Shown: one piece after another, positions 1-8,147 of the stretch
Layout: every line of letters begins with the position of its first letter
Position numbering within the stretch: the stretch's first letter is position 1
From: Klebsiella terrigena
GTDB taxonomy: Bacteria > Pseudomonadota > Gammaproteobacteria > Enterobacterales > Enterobacteriaceae
DNA: 64,000 nt
NCBI RefSeq assembly: GCF_006539725.1
Contig: NZ_BJNO01000002.1
Span: forward strand, 186,001-250,000
Reading direction: 5' to 3'
Notes under the pieces: model-generated
Database searches by the model: none
What the model was told of the DNA's origin: nothing
The model's input: only the letters and a program-made list of their open reading frames with translations
Position numbers and translations under genes: made by a program

Positions 1-1
1 A

Positions 2-496
2 GAACCGGCGTGGGCGACGGGCGGCAGCTACCAGGCGGCGCGTATTATCCAGTTCCACGTTGAGTTCTGGGATCGTACGCCGCTGAAAGAGCAGCAGACT
101 ATTTTCGGTCGCGACAAGCACAGCGGCGCGCCGCTGGGAATGCAGCACGAGCACGACGTGCCGGATTACGCAAAGGATCCCGATGGCGATATTATCGCCC
201 TCGATAGCCACATCCGGCTGGCTAACCCGCGTACGCCGCAGACCCAGTCGAGCCTGATGATGCGCCGCGGCTACAGCTATTCGCTGGGGGTGACCAACTC
301 CGGGCAGCTGGATATGGGGCTGCTGTTTGTCTGCTATCAGCACGATCTGGAAAAAGGTTTCCTGACGGTGCAAAAGCGTCTCAACGGCGAAGCGCTGGAG
401 GAGTACGTCAAGCCGATCGGCGGCGGCTACTTCTTTGCGCTGCCGGGCGTCAAGGATAGCCAGCACTACCTGGCGCAGTCCCTGCTTGAAGCCTGA
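2..496 (+). CDS. efeB: EfeB deferrochelatase/peroxidase, C-terminal part (5' truncated by window edge)
   Basis: Only the last ~164 codons are present; the frame is open from base 2, so the true start lies outside the window. The residues match the C-terminal half of the DyP-type heme peroxidase Efe[36 protein letters not shown] and RRGYSYSLG are hallmarks of the family's heme pocket and dimer region. EfeB is a Tat-exported periplasmic enzyme of the EfeUOB ferrous iron uptake system, and has been reported to take iron from heme. Its position directly before phoH matches the E. coli order. No terminator was resolved before the phoH Pho box. Confidence 0.95.
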   Translation, partial: EPAWATGGSYQAARIIQFHVEFWDRTPLKEQQTIFGRDKHSGAPLGMQHEHDVPDYAKDPDGDIIALDSHIRLANPRTPQTQSSLMMRRGYSYSLGVTNSGQLDMGLLFVCYQHDLEKGFLTVQKRLNGEALEEYVKPIGGGYFFALPGVKDSQHYLAQSLLEA

Positions 497-574
497 CGTT
501 CCTGCCCGCAAGGGCAGGGCGTTTTCTGCTGTTTTTCCATTCTTTTTTTGTATTTCCTGCCTTGTGTTATTTTT

Positions 575-592
575 CTGTAATCTAATTGTCGG
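575..592 (+). promoter_or_regulatory. Putative Pho box (PhoB site) for phoH
   Basis: The 18-mer CTGTAATCTAATTGTCGG has two CTGT/TTGTC-type half repeats 11 bp apart and matches the Pho box consensus at about 13 of 18 positions. It lies about 140 bp before the upstream phoH start. E. coli phoH is known to be PhoB-activated, so the site fits its gene. Confidence 0.6.
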
Positions 593-729
593 AAACTCTC
601 CAGAGCTGCAATGAAAATTATTTGTTGTCTGTATGTGAAAAATAAGTTGCATTAAGAATTATTTTTGATGTACTTATTACAGACGCGGTAGTTCCCGGCA
701 GTGATGTCGTTTCACTATGGAGATCGCGA

Positions 730-1794
730 ATGCCCGATTGCTGTAACGGAAAATGTAAAACTTCTTACCGTACTCATCAGCACGGGGGCCACACTTCCGG
801 CCGCGATTCCCACACCCCAAATATTTCTCCAGTCACTACAGACCATCCTAACCCAGACCGGGTGAGCGGTGCGCGTAGCCGTGACCCGTTGTCAATTCGA
901 CAGGCAAGCAATGGCTTACAAGGAAGCCAAACCTCAATCGTTCGTGCGCATAATCGCGTCGATATTGACGCGTGTGATGTAAACCAACAACGCAAGGTGC
1001 TATCCATGGGAAGACAAAAAGCAGTGACCAAAGCTCGTCGTGAGGCCAAACGTGTGCTGAGACAGGATTCGCGCAGCCATAAGCAGCGCGAAGAAGAATC
1101 GGTCACATCGCTTGTGCAAATGAGTGGCGTAGAAGCCATTGGCATGGCGCGGGACAGCCGCGATTTATCGCCGATTGAAGCGCGCAATGACGCTCAGGTG
1201 CATTATTTGAATGCCATCGACAATAAACAGCTGATCTTTGCCACCGGTGAAGCCGGGTGCGGGAAGACCTGGATTAGCGCGGCAAAAGCAGCTGAAGCCC
1301 TGATCCATAAGGATGTGGACAGAATTATTGTTACCCGTCCCGTTCTGCAAGCCGATGAAGACCTCGGCTTCTTACCGGGAGATATCGCCGAGAAATTCGC
1401 CCCCTATTTCCGCCCCGTTTATGACGTGCTGGTGAGAAGGCTGGGCGCTTCCTTTATGCAATACTGCCTGCGGCCGGAAATCGGCAAGGTGGAAATCGCG
1501 CCGTTCGCCTATATGCGCGGACGTACATTTGAAAATGCGGTTGTGATTCTGGACGAGGCTCAGAACGTGACCGCTGCGCAAATGAAAATGTTTTTGACCC
1601 GCCTCGGGGAGAACGTGACGGTTATCGTCAACGGCGACATTACCCAGTGTGATTTACCCTCTGGCGTAAGGTCTGGCCTGGTCGATGCGCTGGCGCGTTT
1701 TGAAGAAGACGAGATGGTTGGTATTGTCCGCTTTACGACCGACGACTGCGTCCGCTCGATGCTCTGCCAGCGAGCGCTGAAAGCCTACTACTAG
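730..1794 (+). CDS. phoH: PhoH phosphate starvation-inducible ATPase
   Basis: Cytoplasmic P-loop ATPase of the PhoH family; its cellular role is still unclear, possibly RNA-related. The Walker A motif GEAGCGKTW is near residue 174 of the long reading and Walker B-like VVILDEAQ near residue 275. Two starts are possible. ATG 730 has a GGAG 8 bases upstream and gives 354 aa. ATG 1006 (MGRQKAVTKARREAK) gives 262 aa and begins where obvious conservation begins. The 92 extra residues are Ser/His/Arg-rich and look non-globular. The Pho box lies upstream of both starts. A strong terminator follows at once, so the gene is monocistronic. Confidence 0.93.
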   Translation: MPDCCNGKCKTSYRTHQHGGHTSGRDSHTPNISPVTTDHPNPDRVSGARSRDPLSIRQASNGLQGSQTSIVRAHNRVDIDACDVNQQRKVLSMGRQKAVTKARREAKRVLRQDSRSHKQREEESVTSLVQMSGVEAIGMARDSRDLSPIEARNDAQVHYLNAIDNKQLIFATGEAGCGKTWISAAKAAEALIHKDVDRIIVTRPVLQADEDLGFLPGDIAEKFAPYFRPVYDVLVRRLGASFMQYCLRPEIGKVEIAPFAYMRGRTFENAVVILDEAQNVTAAQMKMFLTRLGENVTVIVNGDITQCDLPSGVRSGLVDALARFEEDEMVGIVRFTTDDCVRSMLCQRALKAYY

Positions 1795-1810
1795 CGGTTA
1801 TATTTAGTGC

Positions 1811-1841
1811 AAAGCCCGGGGAAACCCGGGCTTTGTTTTTT
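1811..1841 (+). terminator. Rho-independent terminator of phoH
   Basis: Perfect 10-bp stem AAAGCCCGGG/CCCGGGCTTT with a GAAA tetraloop, followed by GTTTTTT. It lies 17 bp after the phoH stop. Confidence 0.93.
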
Positions 1842-1874
1842 CTGCGCGGAGCCTATCCCGACGCGGTGCGTGGC

Positions 1875-3116
1875 TTAGCCAATCGCCCCCAGCGCATCTT
1901 CGCTGCCCTGATTTTTCGGCAGCAGGTACAGGGTGGCGAAAATGTCCAGCAGATAGAGCAGGGCCAGCAGGGTGATCGCCGCGGTAAACGACCAGTGGCT
2001 GACGAACAGGCCAATCACCAGCGGGCCAAATCCGCCGACGCCGCGCCCCAGATTAAACAGCACGTTCTGCGCGGTGGCGCGCACTTTCAGCGGGTAGGTA
2101 TCGGAGATAAGCGCCCCGTAGCCGCCGATCATCCCGTTGACGAACATCCCCATCAGCGCTCCGGTAAACAGCATGACGACAGGGTCGCGCAGCTGGGCGT
2201 AGATAATGACCATCACCACGGCGCCGACCTGGTATATAAGGAAGATTTTCCAGCGCGGGAAGCGATCCGCCAGCACGCCAAACAGCCAGATGCCGAAGGT
2301 CATCCCCACCACAGTGACCGCCGTCCACAGTCCGGATTTGGTCAGCGAAAAGCCAAAGCTGGAGGAGAGATAGCTGGGCATCCAGATCATCAGGCCGTAG
2401 TAGCCAAAATTCTGCACCGAACACAGGATCAGAATGCCGATACTGGCCTTCGAGGTGGCTCTGTCGGCAAACAGCATCTTGATCCGCGCCGTGAACGACA
2501 TCTCCTCAGCGACGCGGCTATCTTTGGTAAACGCCTCGGGTTCGCCCATGCCGCGGCGGATGGCAAATGAGACCAGCGCCGGCAGCAGGCCGACCAGAAA
2601 CATCCCGCGCCAGCCGATGATGTCCAGCAGGAGCGGGGTGATAAAGGCGGCAAGCAGGACTCCTAGCTGCCAGCCGATGCCGACCCATGCCGAGGCCCGG
2701 TTGCGCTTATGGGCGGGCCAGACTTCGGCAATCAGCGCCATGCCGATACCGAATTCGCCGCCGAGGCCCATGCCCGCCAGGGTGCGATAGGCCAGCAGAT
2801 CCCAATAGCCCTGGGCGACCGCACAAAGACCGGTAAAAACGGAGAACATCAAAATTGTGAAGGTCAGGACGCGAATGCGCCCCAGGCGATCGCTGAGATG
2901 ACCAAACAAAATCCCGCCCAGCACCGCGCCAATGAGCGTCCAGGTGACGAGAGAACCCGCCTGAGAGGTGCTAAGCGCCAGAGAAGCGCTGATTGCCGGC
3001 AGCATGAAGCCGAGGATTAGCAGGTCGAAACCATCCATTGCGTAGCCGCTGATCGCCGCGACCATGGCTTTAGCCGGCGTCACGCCGCGTTTGTTTTGTG
3101 GGGAAGAGAAGGTCAT
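1875..3116 (-). CDS. MFS transporter, metabolite:H+ symporter type
   Basis: 413-aa inner membrane carrier with about 12 hydrophobic segments. The first helix carries MDGFDLLILGF, the signature of the aromatic-acid/sialate:H+ symporter branch (PcaK, MhpT, NanT-like). The loop 2-3 motif GHLSDRLGR is the MFS A-motif. The substrate cannot be read from sequence, but an organic acid is likely. It is transcribed alone, convergent with phoH. No catabolic genes adjoin it, and I know of no equivalent at this place in E. coli K-12, so it is probably accessory. Confidence 0.85.
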   Translation of the reverse strand: MTFSSPQNKRGVTPAKAMVAAISGYAMDGFDLLILGFMLPAISASLALSTSQAGSLVTWTLIGAVLGGILFGHLSDRLGRIRVLTFTILMFSVFTGLCAVAQGYWDLLAYRTLAGMGLGGEFGIGMALIAEVWPAHKRNRASAWVGIGWQLGVLLAAFITPLLLDIIGWRGMFLVGLLPALVSFAIRRGMGEPEAFTKDSRVAEEMSFTARIKMLFADRATSKASIGILILCSVQNFGYYGLMIWMPSYLSSSFGFSLTKSGLWTAVTVVGMTFGIWLFGVLADRFPRWKIFLIYQVGAVVMVIIYAQLRDPVVMLFTGALMGMFVNGMIGGYGALISDTYPLKVRATAQNVLFNLGRGVGGFGPLVIGLFVSHWSFTAAITLLALLYLLDIFATLYLLPKNQGSEDALGAIG

Positions 3117-3319
3117 GTCCAGGCCTTAGGATGAAATTGTGCGCCAAGTATAGATTTGTCAGCGATCGTAATCTACTGCAAAGAGGGGCCCAGGGTGGGG
3201 AGGCGCGAGCAAAGCCGGAGCATCGTCAGATGCCCCGCCGTATCGATAAACGAGACGAAATAGTGATGAATAGCGGGCGTCGCCCCATGGAGAGGAAACC
3301 AGGGCTTTGTTATTTCCGT

Positions 3320-3613
3320 TTACAGCAGGTTTTGTAATGAGGGTGCGGCCATCGTGGCTTCAAAAGGGATGATATCGGCCCTGGCAACGCCTGATTGCTG
3401 GAACGGATCCTGGCTGAGCGTGGCGCGCAGCGTTTCCATATCATCGCCCCTGGCGAGGATCACGCCGCCAGAACGGGGCATTTTACGACCCGAGGCCAGA
3501 AACAAGCCGTCGGCATACCCCTTTTTAAGCCACTCCACGTGCGCGGGAAGCAGGGCGTCAACGTCATCCAGCGGTTTAACGTAAGTCAGAACCACAACGG
3601 CAATCGTGCTCAT
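3320..3613 (-). CDS. YciI-like (dimeric alpha-beta barrel) protein
   Basis: 97-aa reading from MSTIAVVVLTYVKPL. The pattern of an LTYxKP-type first strand, HxxWLKKGYADG in the helix, SGRKMPRSGGVILA, then DPF and FEA, is that of the YciI-like family, ferredoxin-fold proteins with a conserved His-Asp pair and unknown substrate. The frame stays open upstream to 3769, but that extension overlaps the tRNA gene region and looks unlike protein, so the start at 3613 is preferred; MDIKM at 3625 is an alternative. No clear ribosome site was seen. It stands alone between the MFS gene and the tRNA. Confidence 0.8.
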   Translation of the reverse strand: MSTIAVVVLTYVKPLDDVDALLPAHVEWLKKGYADGLFLASGRKMPRSGGVILARGDDMETLRATLSQDPFQQSGVARADIIPFEATMAAPSLQNLL

Positions 3614-3731
3614 TTTTATATCCATGTTGTTGTTGGGTATATAAAAGTAGCATAGGGGGACCAGGGGCGGTAGCCGGATGAGCGCTGTTTCGTTTCGGGG
3701 CGCTCCCTGTGAATGGGGGAGGCAACAGGCG

Positions 3732-3760
3732 AAAAAAAAGCCCGTACTTGCGTACGAGCT
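3732..3760 (-). terminator. Terminator of tRNA-Ser copy 1
   Basis: On the minus strand, AGCTCGTAC-GCAA-GTACGGGCT (one G-T pair) is followed by eight T residues. It lies 12 bp past the tRNA 3' end. Confidence 0.9.
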
Positions 3761-3772
3761 CTTCTTCAAATA

Positions 3773-3860
3773 TGGCGGTGAGAGAGGGGTTCGAACCCTC
3801 GATACGTTGCCGTATACACACTTTCCAGGCGTGCTCCTTCAGCCACTCGGACACCTCACC
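3773..3860 (-). tRNA. serX: tRNA-Ser(GGA), copy 1
   Basis: 88-nt class II tRNA with encoded CCA. The minus strand shows acceptor GGTGAGG, anticodon loop CTGGAAA (anticodon GGA, reads UCC/UCU), a long variable arm, T-loop TTCGAAC, and G73-CCA. It closely matches E. coli serX. At position 66 this copy has T, giving a G7-U66 wobble at the base of the acceptor stem, where copy 2 has a normal G-C pair. Confidence 0.96.
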
Positions 3861-3901
3861 ATATTGTTTCGCTGCACACCTTGGGTGGGCAACGGGGCGG
3901 T

Positions 3902-3930
3902 ACTATAGGGAGTTGCGCTAAAACGGTCAA
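3902..3930 (-). promoter_or_regulatory. Sigma-70 promoter of tRNA-Ser copy 1
   Basis: On the minus strand, TTGACC, 17 bp, TATAGT, then a GC-rich discriminator (ACCGCCCCG) typical of stringently controlled stable RNA promoters. The sequence is unrelated to the promoter of copy 2. Confidence 0.8.
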
Positions 3931-3971
3931 GCAGTATTTATTCTTTCCTTACCGTTCGCTCAAGCAATGAA

Positions 3972-4002
3972 CACCGCCCCGGCAAAAAAGGCCGGGGCGG
4001 TG
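3972..4002 (-). terminator. Hairpin after the isochorismatase-like gene
   Basis: A 12-bp GC-rich perfect stem CACCGCCCCGGC/GCCGGGGCGGTG starts 3 bp past the stop codon. No T-run follows on the minus strand, so termination may be partial. Confidence 0.55.
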
Positions 4003-4005
4003 GCT

Positions 4006-4683
4006 TTAACGCTGTGAATCAAGCTGTTCGCCGTTCTTCACCACGTCCTGTGCTTTGGCGTAGCTCTCAATCAGCAGCTGATAGGCCGGGAACACTTTAG
4101 TATAAACCTCGGCCCACTCGGCGGCGTCAGGACGGTTCCAGGTCCGCTGCAGCTCGGACGCCACCGCGGCGGTATCCATCGGAATGACGCCGGCCTGAAC
4201 GACGCGAGCCAGCGTTATCTCCTGCGCCATCTTGCTGTAGGTGCCTGAAGCGTCGATAACCGCGAAGACCTTATAGCCATCGGCGACGGCCGCAATAGAC
4301 GGAAACGCCATGCACACGCTGGTAATGGTGCCCGCGATAATCAGCGTTTTGCGCCCGGTGGCCTTCACTGCCGCCACGAAATCCGGGTTATCCCAGGCGT
4401 TAATTTCACCCTTGCGCGCAATATAGCGAGCATGCGGCGCATTCTCATGGATCTCAGGGATCAGCGGACCATTAGGCCCCTGCGGTACCGAGGCGGTGGT
4501 GATGACCGGGATCCCCGCAAGGGAGGCCATCTTCGCCAACGCGGCGGCCCGGGCGCGCAGTTCCGGCATGGGCATATCGCCAACGGTCTGGAACAGGCCG
4601 CTCTGATGGTCAATCAGCAGCATGGCGCTGTCGTTTACGTCAATCACCGGGCGAGCCCCGTTAAAATTAGCTGGAGTAGACAT
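4006..4683 (-). CDS. Isochorismatase-family cysteine hydrolase
   Basis: 225-aa cytosolic hydrolase of the YcaC/isochorismatase-like fold. Asp in LLIDHQ, Lys in ARKGEINAW and Cys in TITSVCMAF form the Asp-Lys-Cys catalytic triad. The length and the cis-peptide motif AGTITSVC match YcaC-like members, which hydrolyse small amides, often of unknown identity. The start at 4683 is chosen for AGAGGT 7 bases upstream; a longer frame reaches 4716 and would overlap the pirin gene. It sits 19 bp downstream of the pirin gene on the same strand, so the two probably form an operon controlled by the divergent LysR regulator. Confidence 0.88.
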   Translation of the reverse strand: MSTPANFNGARPVIDVNDSAMLLIDHQSGLFQTVGDMPMPELRARAAALAKMASLAGIPVITTASVPQGPNGPLIPEIHENAPHARYIARKGEINAWDNPDFVAAVKATGRKTLIIAGTITSVCMAFPSIAAVADGYKVFAVIDASGTYSKMAQEITLARVVQAGVIPMDTAAVASELQRTWNRPDAAEWAEVYTKVFPAYQLLIESYAKAQDVVKNGEQLDSQR

Positions 4684-4702
4684 TTTTTGTACCTCTGTAG
4701 CG

Positions 4703-5563
4703 TCAGATTTGGCCAAAGCGGCCGCTATTAAAATCGCGCACCGCTTCGGCGATTTGCGTTTTGCTGTTCATGACAAATGGGCCATAGCCGACGATAGGCT
4801 CACCCAGCGGTTCGCCGGCCAGCAGCAGGACTTTGGCATCAGCGGTAGCGCTCAGGTGCAGCGTTTCACCCTGCTGACTCAACACCACCAGCTGCCCTTC
4901 GCGCGCATTTTCAGCGCCGTTAACGCTGATTTCACCTTCAAGAACAACCAGCGCGGTGCTCCAGCCGGCAGGCTGGCGTAACGAGACGTCGTGGCCCTGC
5001 GTCAGCTGCATATCCCAGACGTTCAGCGGCGAGAAGGTGCGCGCCGGGCCGGAAACGTCGGCGTAATCACCGGCGATGACCCGAACGTGGCCTGCGTTAT
5101 CCGGCAGCGCGACGCGGGGAATGAGGTCAGCGGTGATGCTCTGGTAGCCGGGCGCGGCCATTTTGTCTTTGGCCGGCAGGTTGACCCACAGCTGGATCAT
5201 CTTCAGCTCGCCGCCGGTACGGGTAAATTCCGCCGAGTGGAACTCTTCGTGCAGGATCCCGGCGCCCGCCGTCATCCACTGCACATCGCCGGGGCCAATC
5301 ACGCCGCCTTTGCCGGTCGAGTCGCGGTGCTCAACTTCACCTGAATACACGACGGTTACGGTTTCAAACCCGCGATGCGGATGCTCGCCAACGCCGTGTT
5401 TGCCGCTTCCCGCCGGGAAGCTATGCGGCCCGGCGTAATCCAGCAGCAGGAAGGGGCTCAGCTGCTCGCCGTGGGTTTGATAAGAAAACAGCGAGCGTAC
5501 CGGGAAACCGTTACCGACCCAGTGCTGGGATGGCGCGGTATAGACGCCTGTAATCTGTTTCAT
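4703..5563 (-). CDS. Pirin family protein (YhhW/YhaK type)
   Basis: 286-aa bicupin. The N-terminal metal motif [12 protein letters not shown] supplies two His ligands near residue 60, and a later His/Glu pair ([10 protein letters not shown], near 105-110) completes a mononuclear iron or copper site. Pirins of this type (YhhW) can show quercetin dioxygenase activity and others act as regulators; the natural substrate here is unknown. AGGAGAG lies 5 bases before the ATG. It leads a two-gene unit with the isochorismatase-like hydrolase. The divergent LysR gene 113 bp away is the likely activator. Confidence 0.92.
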   Translation of the reverse strand: MKQITGVYTAPSQHWVGNGFPVRSLFSYQTHGEQLSPFLLLDYAGPHSFPAGSGKHGVGEHPHRGFETVTVVYSGEVEHRDSTGKGGVIGPGDVQWMTAGAGILHEEFHSAEFTRTGGELKMIQLWVNLPAKDKMAAPGYQSITADLIPRVALPDNAGHVRVIAGDYADVSGPARTFSPLNVWDMQLTQGHDVSLRQPAGWSTALVVLEGEISVNGAENAREGQLVVLSQQGETLHLSATADAKVLLLAGEPLGEPIVGYGPFVMNSKTQIAEAVRDFNSGRFGQI

Positions 5564-5648
5564 TGTTCTCTCCTGTGCGGTTGTTTCGATGTCGATAAGC
5601 TTAGATGCGCGGCTAATATCCCGGTAGATAGCAAAAATGACCTATACT

Positions 5649-5664
5649 GTTCTAAAAATGGAAC
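5649..5664. promoter_or_regulatory. Candidate operator for the cassette's LysR regulator
   Basis: GTTC-N8-GAAC dyad with a T-N11-A core, placed 12 bp before the LysR start and just after a TATACT -10-like hexamer at 5643-5648. Location suggests autorepression; a role at the divergent pirin promoter is an inference. Confidence 0.45.
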
Positions 5665-5676
5665 GATGGGGGAAGG

Positions 5677-6582
5677 ATGCAGGATCTCAACGACTTAGCC
5701 TGGTTTGTCCAGGTGGTGGATCATGGCGGATTCGCCGCTGCGGGTCGGGCGCTCGATCAGCCTAAATCGAAGCTCAGCCGCCGCATTGCCCAGCTGGAAG
5801 AGCGGCTCGGCGTGCGCTTGATTCATCGCACCACAAGGCAGTTCGCGGTAACCGAAGTTGGGCAGACGTTTTATCAGCACTGCAAAGCGATGCTGATCGA
5901 GGCCGAGGCGGCGCAGCAGGCGGTGGATACCCTGCGTTCTGAGCCGCGCGGCAGCGTGAAGCTCACCTGTCCGGTTACCCTCCTGCATGTGCATATTGGC
6001 CCGATGCTGGCGCGCTTTATGCAGCGCTATCCGGGGGTGAACGTGCATCTGGAGGCAACCAACCGACGGGTTGATGTGGTCGGTGAGGGGGTTGACGTGG
6101 CTATTCGCGTGCGCCCGCGGCCCTTCGATGATAGCGATCTGGTGATGCGGGTGCTGGCCGATCGCGGGCACCGGCTGTTTGCCAGCCCCGCGCTGGTGGC
6201 GCGCATGGGGCAGCCGCAGGCGCCGTCTGAACTCAGCGAGTGGCCGGGACTGAGCCTGGCCACCGGCAAACATCAGCATAAATGGCAGCTGAGCGGTCCG
6301 CAGGGCGCTCGCGCGGAGGTCTATTTTACGCCGCGAATGGTGACCACCGACATGCTGGCGCTGTGCGAAGCGGCGGTCGCCGGCATTGGCGTTGTTCAGC
6401 TGCCGCTATTAATGGCGCGCGATCGGCTGGCGGCGGGTGAGCTGGTGGTGGTACTTGACGAGTGGCAGCCGCGCCGGGAGGTGATTCATGCGGTCTTTGC
6501 CTCACGTCGCGGGCTATTGCCGTCGGTGCGCGCGCTGGTGGATTTCCTCAGCGAAGAGTATCAGCGGATGGAGGAGGATTAG
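5677..6582 (+). CDS. LysR-family transcriptional regulator (cassette regulator)
   Basis: 301 aa. The N-terminal winged helix-turn-helix (residues 1-60) shows the LysR pattern FVQVVDHGGFAAAGRAL...LSRRIAQLEERLGVRLIHRTTR. The rest is a periplasmic-binding-protein-like effector domain with VDVAIRVRP and LPLLMA segments typical of the branch related to DsdC/YafC-type regulators. GGGGGAAGG is upstream of the ATG. It diverges from the pirin/isochorismatase pair, the usual layout for LysR control. The inducer is unknown. Confidence 0.9.
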   Translation: MQDLNDLAWFVQVVDHGGFAAAGRALDQPKSKLSRRIAQLEERLGVRLIHRTTRQFAVTEVGQTFYQHCKAMLIEAEAAQQAVDTLRSEPRGSVKLTCPVTLLHVHIGPMLARFMQRYPGVNVHLEATNRRVDVVGEGVDVAIRVRPRPFDDSDLVMRVLADRGHRLFASPALVARMGQPQAPSELSEWPGLSLATGKHQHKWQLSGPQGARAEVYFTPRMVTTDMLALCEAAVAGIGVVQLPLLMARDRLAAGELVVVLDEWQPRREVIHAVFASRRGLLPSVRALVDFLSEEYQRMEED

Positions 6583-6728
6583 CTCCGGGGCGTGGGTTTC
6601 TCTCTCATAGTGATGGGCATGTCCGGCGAGGATAACCGACTCTTTGCCTGCGCCACCGTTGCGGTGAGGCTTAAGGTCGGTACGTTATCGGTCATCGGCA
6701 GAGCGCCGTTCAGGCTGCACAACGGACG

Positions 6729-6757
6729 AAAAAAAAGCCCGTACTTGCGTACGAGCT
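6729..6757 (-). terminator. Terminator of tRNA-Ser copy 2
   Basis: Same AGCTCGTAC-GCAA-GTACGGGCT hairpin and T-run as after copy 1. Confidence 0.9.
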
Positions 6758-6769
6758 CTTCTTCAAATA

Positions 6770-6857
6770 TGGCGGTGAGGGAGGGGTTCGAACCCTCGAT
6801 ACGTTGCCGTATACACACTTTCCAGGCGTGCTCCTTCAGCCACTCGGACACCTCACC
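6770..6857 (-). tRNA. serX: tRNA-Ser(GGA), copy 2
   Basis: 88-nt class II tRNA with GGA anticodon and encoded CCA, identical to copy 1 except for C66, which gives a fully paired acceptor stem. It lies next to ghrA as serX does in E. coli, so this is the likely ancestral locus. Confidence 0.97.
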
Positions 6858-6893
6858 ATATTGTCGTTCCCGTTGTCGCTGGGAACGGGCGCT

Positions 6894-6922
6894 AATTTAG
6901 GGAAATACGTATCTCTCGTCAA
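6894..6922 (-). promoter_or_regulatory. Sigma-70 promoter of tRNA-Ser copy 2
   Basis: On the minus strand, TTGACG, 17 bp, TAAATT, followed by a GCGCCCG discriminator. Confidence 0.75.
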
Positions 6923-7124
6923 TCAACTTTTTAAAAAAAGCGCGCGTTTAGCCAAACTTCGCGCAACCTGCTGGCGAAACGCACGACAATCGTTTTTTTT
7001 GTCGCCACTCTCTTTTTCCCGCCGGCCTGGCGAAATTTGCTATGCTGGCAAACCAATAGAAAACAACAAGTAAAATACGACGCTAACGCAAACCTGCTTA
7101 AGACATTAGCTATCAGGAGTCACA

Positions 7125-8063
7125 ATGGAGATTATCTTTTACCACCCGACGTTTGATATCCCGTACTGGATTGCCGAGCTGGAAAAACAGCTCCCCGGTG
7201 CGCGCGTACGTGAGTGGAAGCCTGGCGACGATCGGCCCGCCGACTATGCGCTGGTCTGGCACCCGCCGGTGGAAATGCTCCAGGGCCGCGACCTAAAGGC
7301 CGTCTTTGCGCTCGGCGCGGGGGTGGACTCGATCCTCAGCAAGCTGCGCGAATATCCGCAGATGCTGCCGCTATCGATTCCGCTGTTCCGCCTGGAAGAT
7401 ACCGGTATGGGGCTGCAGATGCAGGAGTATGCGGTCAGCCAGGTGCTGCACTGGTTCCGCCGGTTTGACGATTATCAGGCGCTGAAGCAGCAGGCGCGCT
7501 GGCAGCCGCTCGATGAATATCGGCGCGAAGATTTTACCATCGGCATCATGGGGGCCGGCGTGCTTGGCGCGAAGGTTGCGCAAGGGCTGCAGGCATGGGG
7601 CTTTCCGCTACGTAGCTGGAGCCGCAGCCGCAAGGCGTGGCCGCAGGTGCAAAGCTTTGCCGGGGCGGACGAGCTGAATGAATTCCTGCGCGAAACCCGG
7701 GTCCTGATCAACCTGCTGCCCAACACGGCGGAGACGGTCGGCATTATTAATCAGCAGCTACTGGCGCAGCTTCCGGACGGCAGCTATGTTCTCAACCTGG
7801 CGCGCGGCGTCCATGTCGTTGAAGACGATCTGCTGGCGGCGCTGGAAAGCGGTAAACTTAAAGGCGCCATGCTTGATGTCTTTAGCCGCGAGCCGCTCCC
7901 GGCAGCAAGCCCGCTGTGGGCGCATCCGCGAGTGGCAATGACGCCGCATATCGCCGCGGTGACGCGGCCGCAGGAAGCGATTACCTATATAGCCGGTACG
8001 ATTAGCCAGCTCGAGCGAGGGGAAACGGTCGGCGGGCAGGTCGATCGCCAGCGCGGTTATTAA
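7125..8063 (+). CDS. ghrA: Glyoxylate/hydroxypyruvate reductase A
   Basis: 312-aa cytosolic NADPH-dependent 2-hydroxyacid dehydrogenase that reduces glyoxylate to glycolate and hydroxypyruvate to glycerate. The Rossmann motif [13 protein letters not shown] is near residue 140. The catalytic Arg lies in [10 protein letters not shown], Glu in DVFSREPLP and His in PHIAAVT, in the family order. AGGAG is 7 bases before the ATG. It is the first gene of a ghrA-ycdX-ycdY run as in E. coli; a hairpin separates it from ycdX. A TATGCT -10-like box is near 7040. Confidence 0.95.
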   Translation: MEIIFYHPTFDIPYWIAELEKQLPGARVREWKPGDDRPADYALVWHPPVEMLQGRDLKAVFALGAGVDSILSKLREYPQMLPLSIPLFRLEDTGMGLQMQEYAVSQVLHWFRRFDDYQALKQQARWQPLDEYRREDFTIGIMGAGVLGAKVAQGLQAWGFPLRSWSRSRKAWPQVQSFAGADELNEFLRETRVLINLLPNTAETVGIINQQLLAQLPDGSYVLNLARGVHVVEDDLLAALESGKLKGAMLDVFSREPLPAASPLWAHPRVAMTPHIAAVTRPQEAITYIAGTISQLERGETVGGQVDRQRGY

Positions 8064-8068
8064 AAGAG

Positions 8069-8091
8069 AACCCCGCTGCGGCGGGGTTTTG
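8069..8091 (+). terminator. Weak terminator between ghrA and ycdX
   Basis: AACCCCGC-TGCG-GCGGGGTT stem followed by only TT and GC; likely leaky. Confidence 0.6.
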
Positions 8092-8147
8092 CTAATCATA
8101 CGTCCTGATTCCTGCTATTCTTGCCACAAACAGAGAAGGAGATTGTG

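Larger units (their letters stand above)
3730..3867. repeat. 138-bp direct repeat, copy 1 (tRNA-Ser plus terminator)
   Basis: Identical to 6727-6864 except for A at 3783 against G at 6780. It covers the tRNA, its terminator and only 7 bases upstream of the tRNA. The repeat-to-repeat offset is 2,997 bp. Outside these limits the flanks diverge at once. Confidence 0.95.
6727..6864. repeat. 138-bp direct repeat, copy 2 (tRNA-Ser plus terminator)
   Basis: Partner of 3730-3867, differing at one base (G at 6780). The two copies enclose the LysR/pirin/isochorismatase cassette in direct orientation. Confidence 0.95.

Noticed and set aside
1833-2570. 245-aa plus-strand frame
   Set aside because: Antisense to the MFS gene, His/Gln/Arg-rich, overlaps the phoH terminator.
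3576-3854. Frames beginning MSEWLKEHAWKVCIRQ over both tRNA-Ser genes (also 6579-6851), and the plus-strand frames in the same places
   Set aside because: They are translations of the tRNA-Ser gene itself, a well-known false ORF.
3730-6864. Prophage or integrative element using tRNA-Ser as attachment site
   Set aside because: No integrase, phage or conjugation gene; the repeat covers the whole tRNA and terminator rather than a 3' end only. Kept as a duplication.
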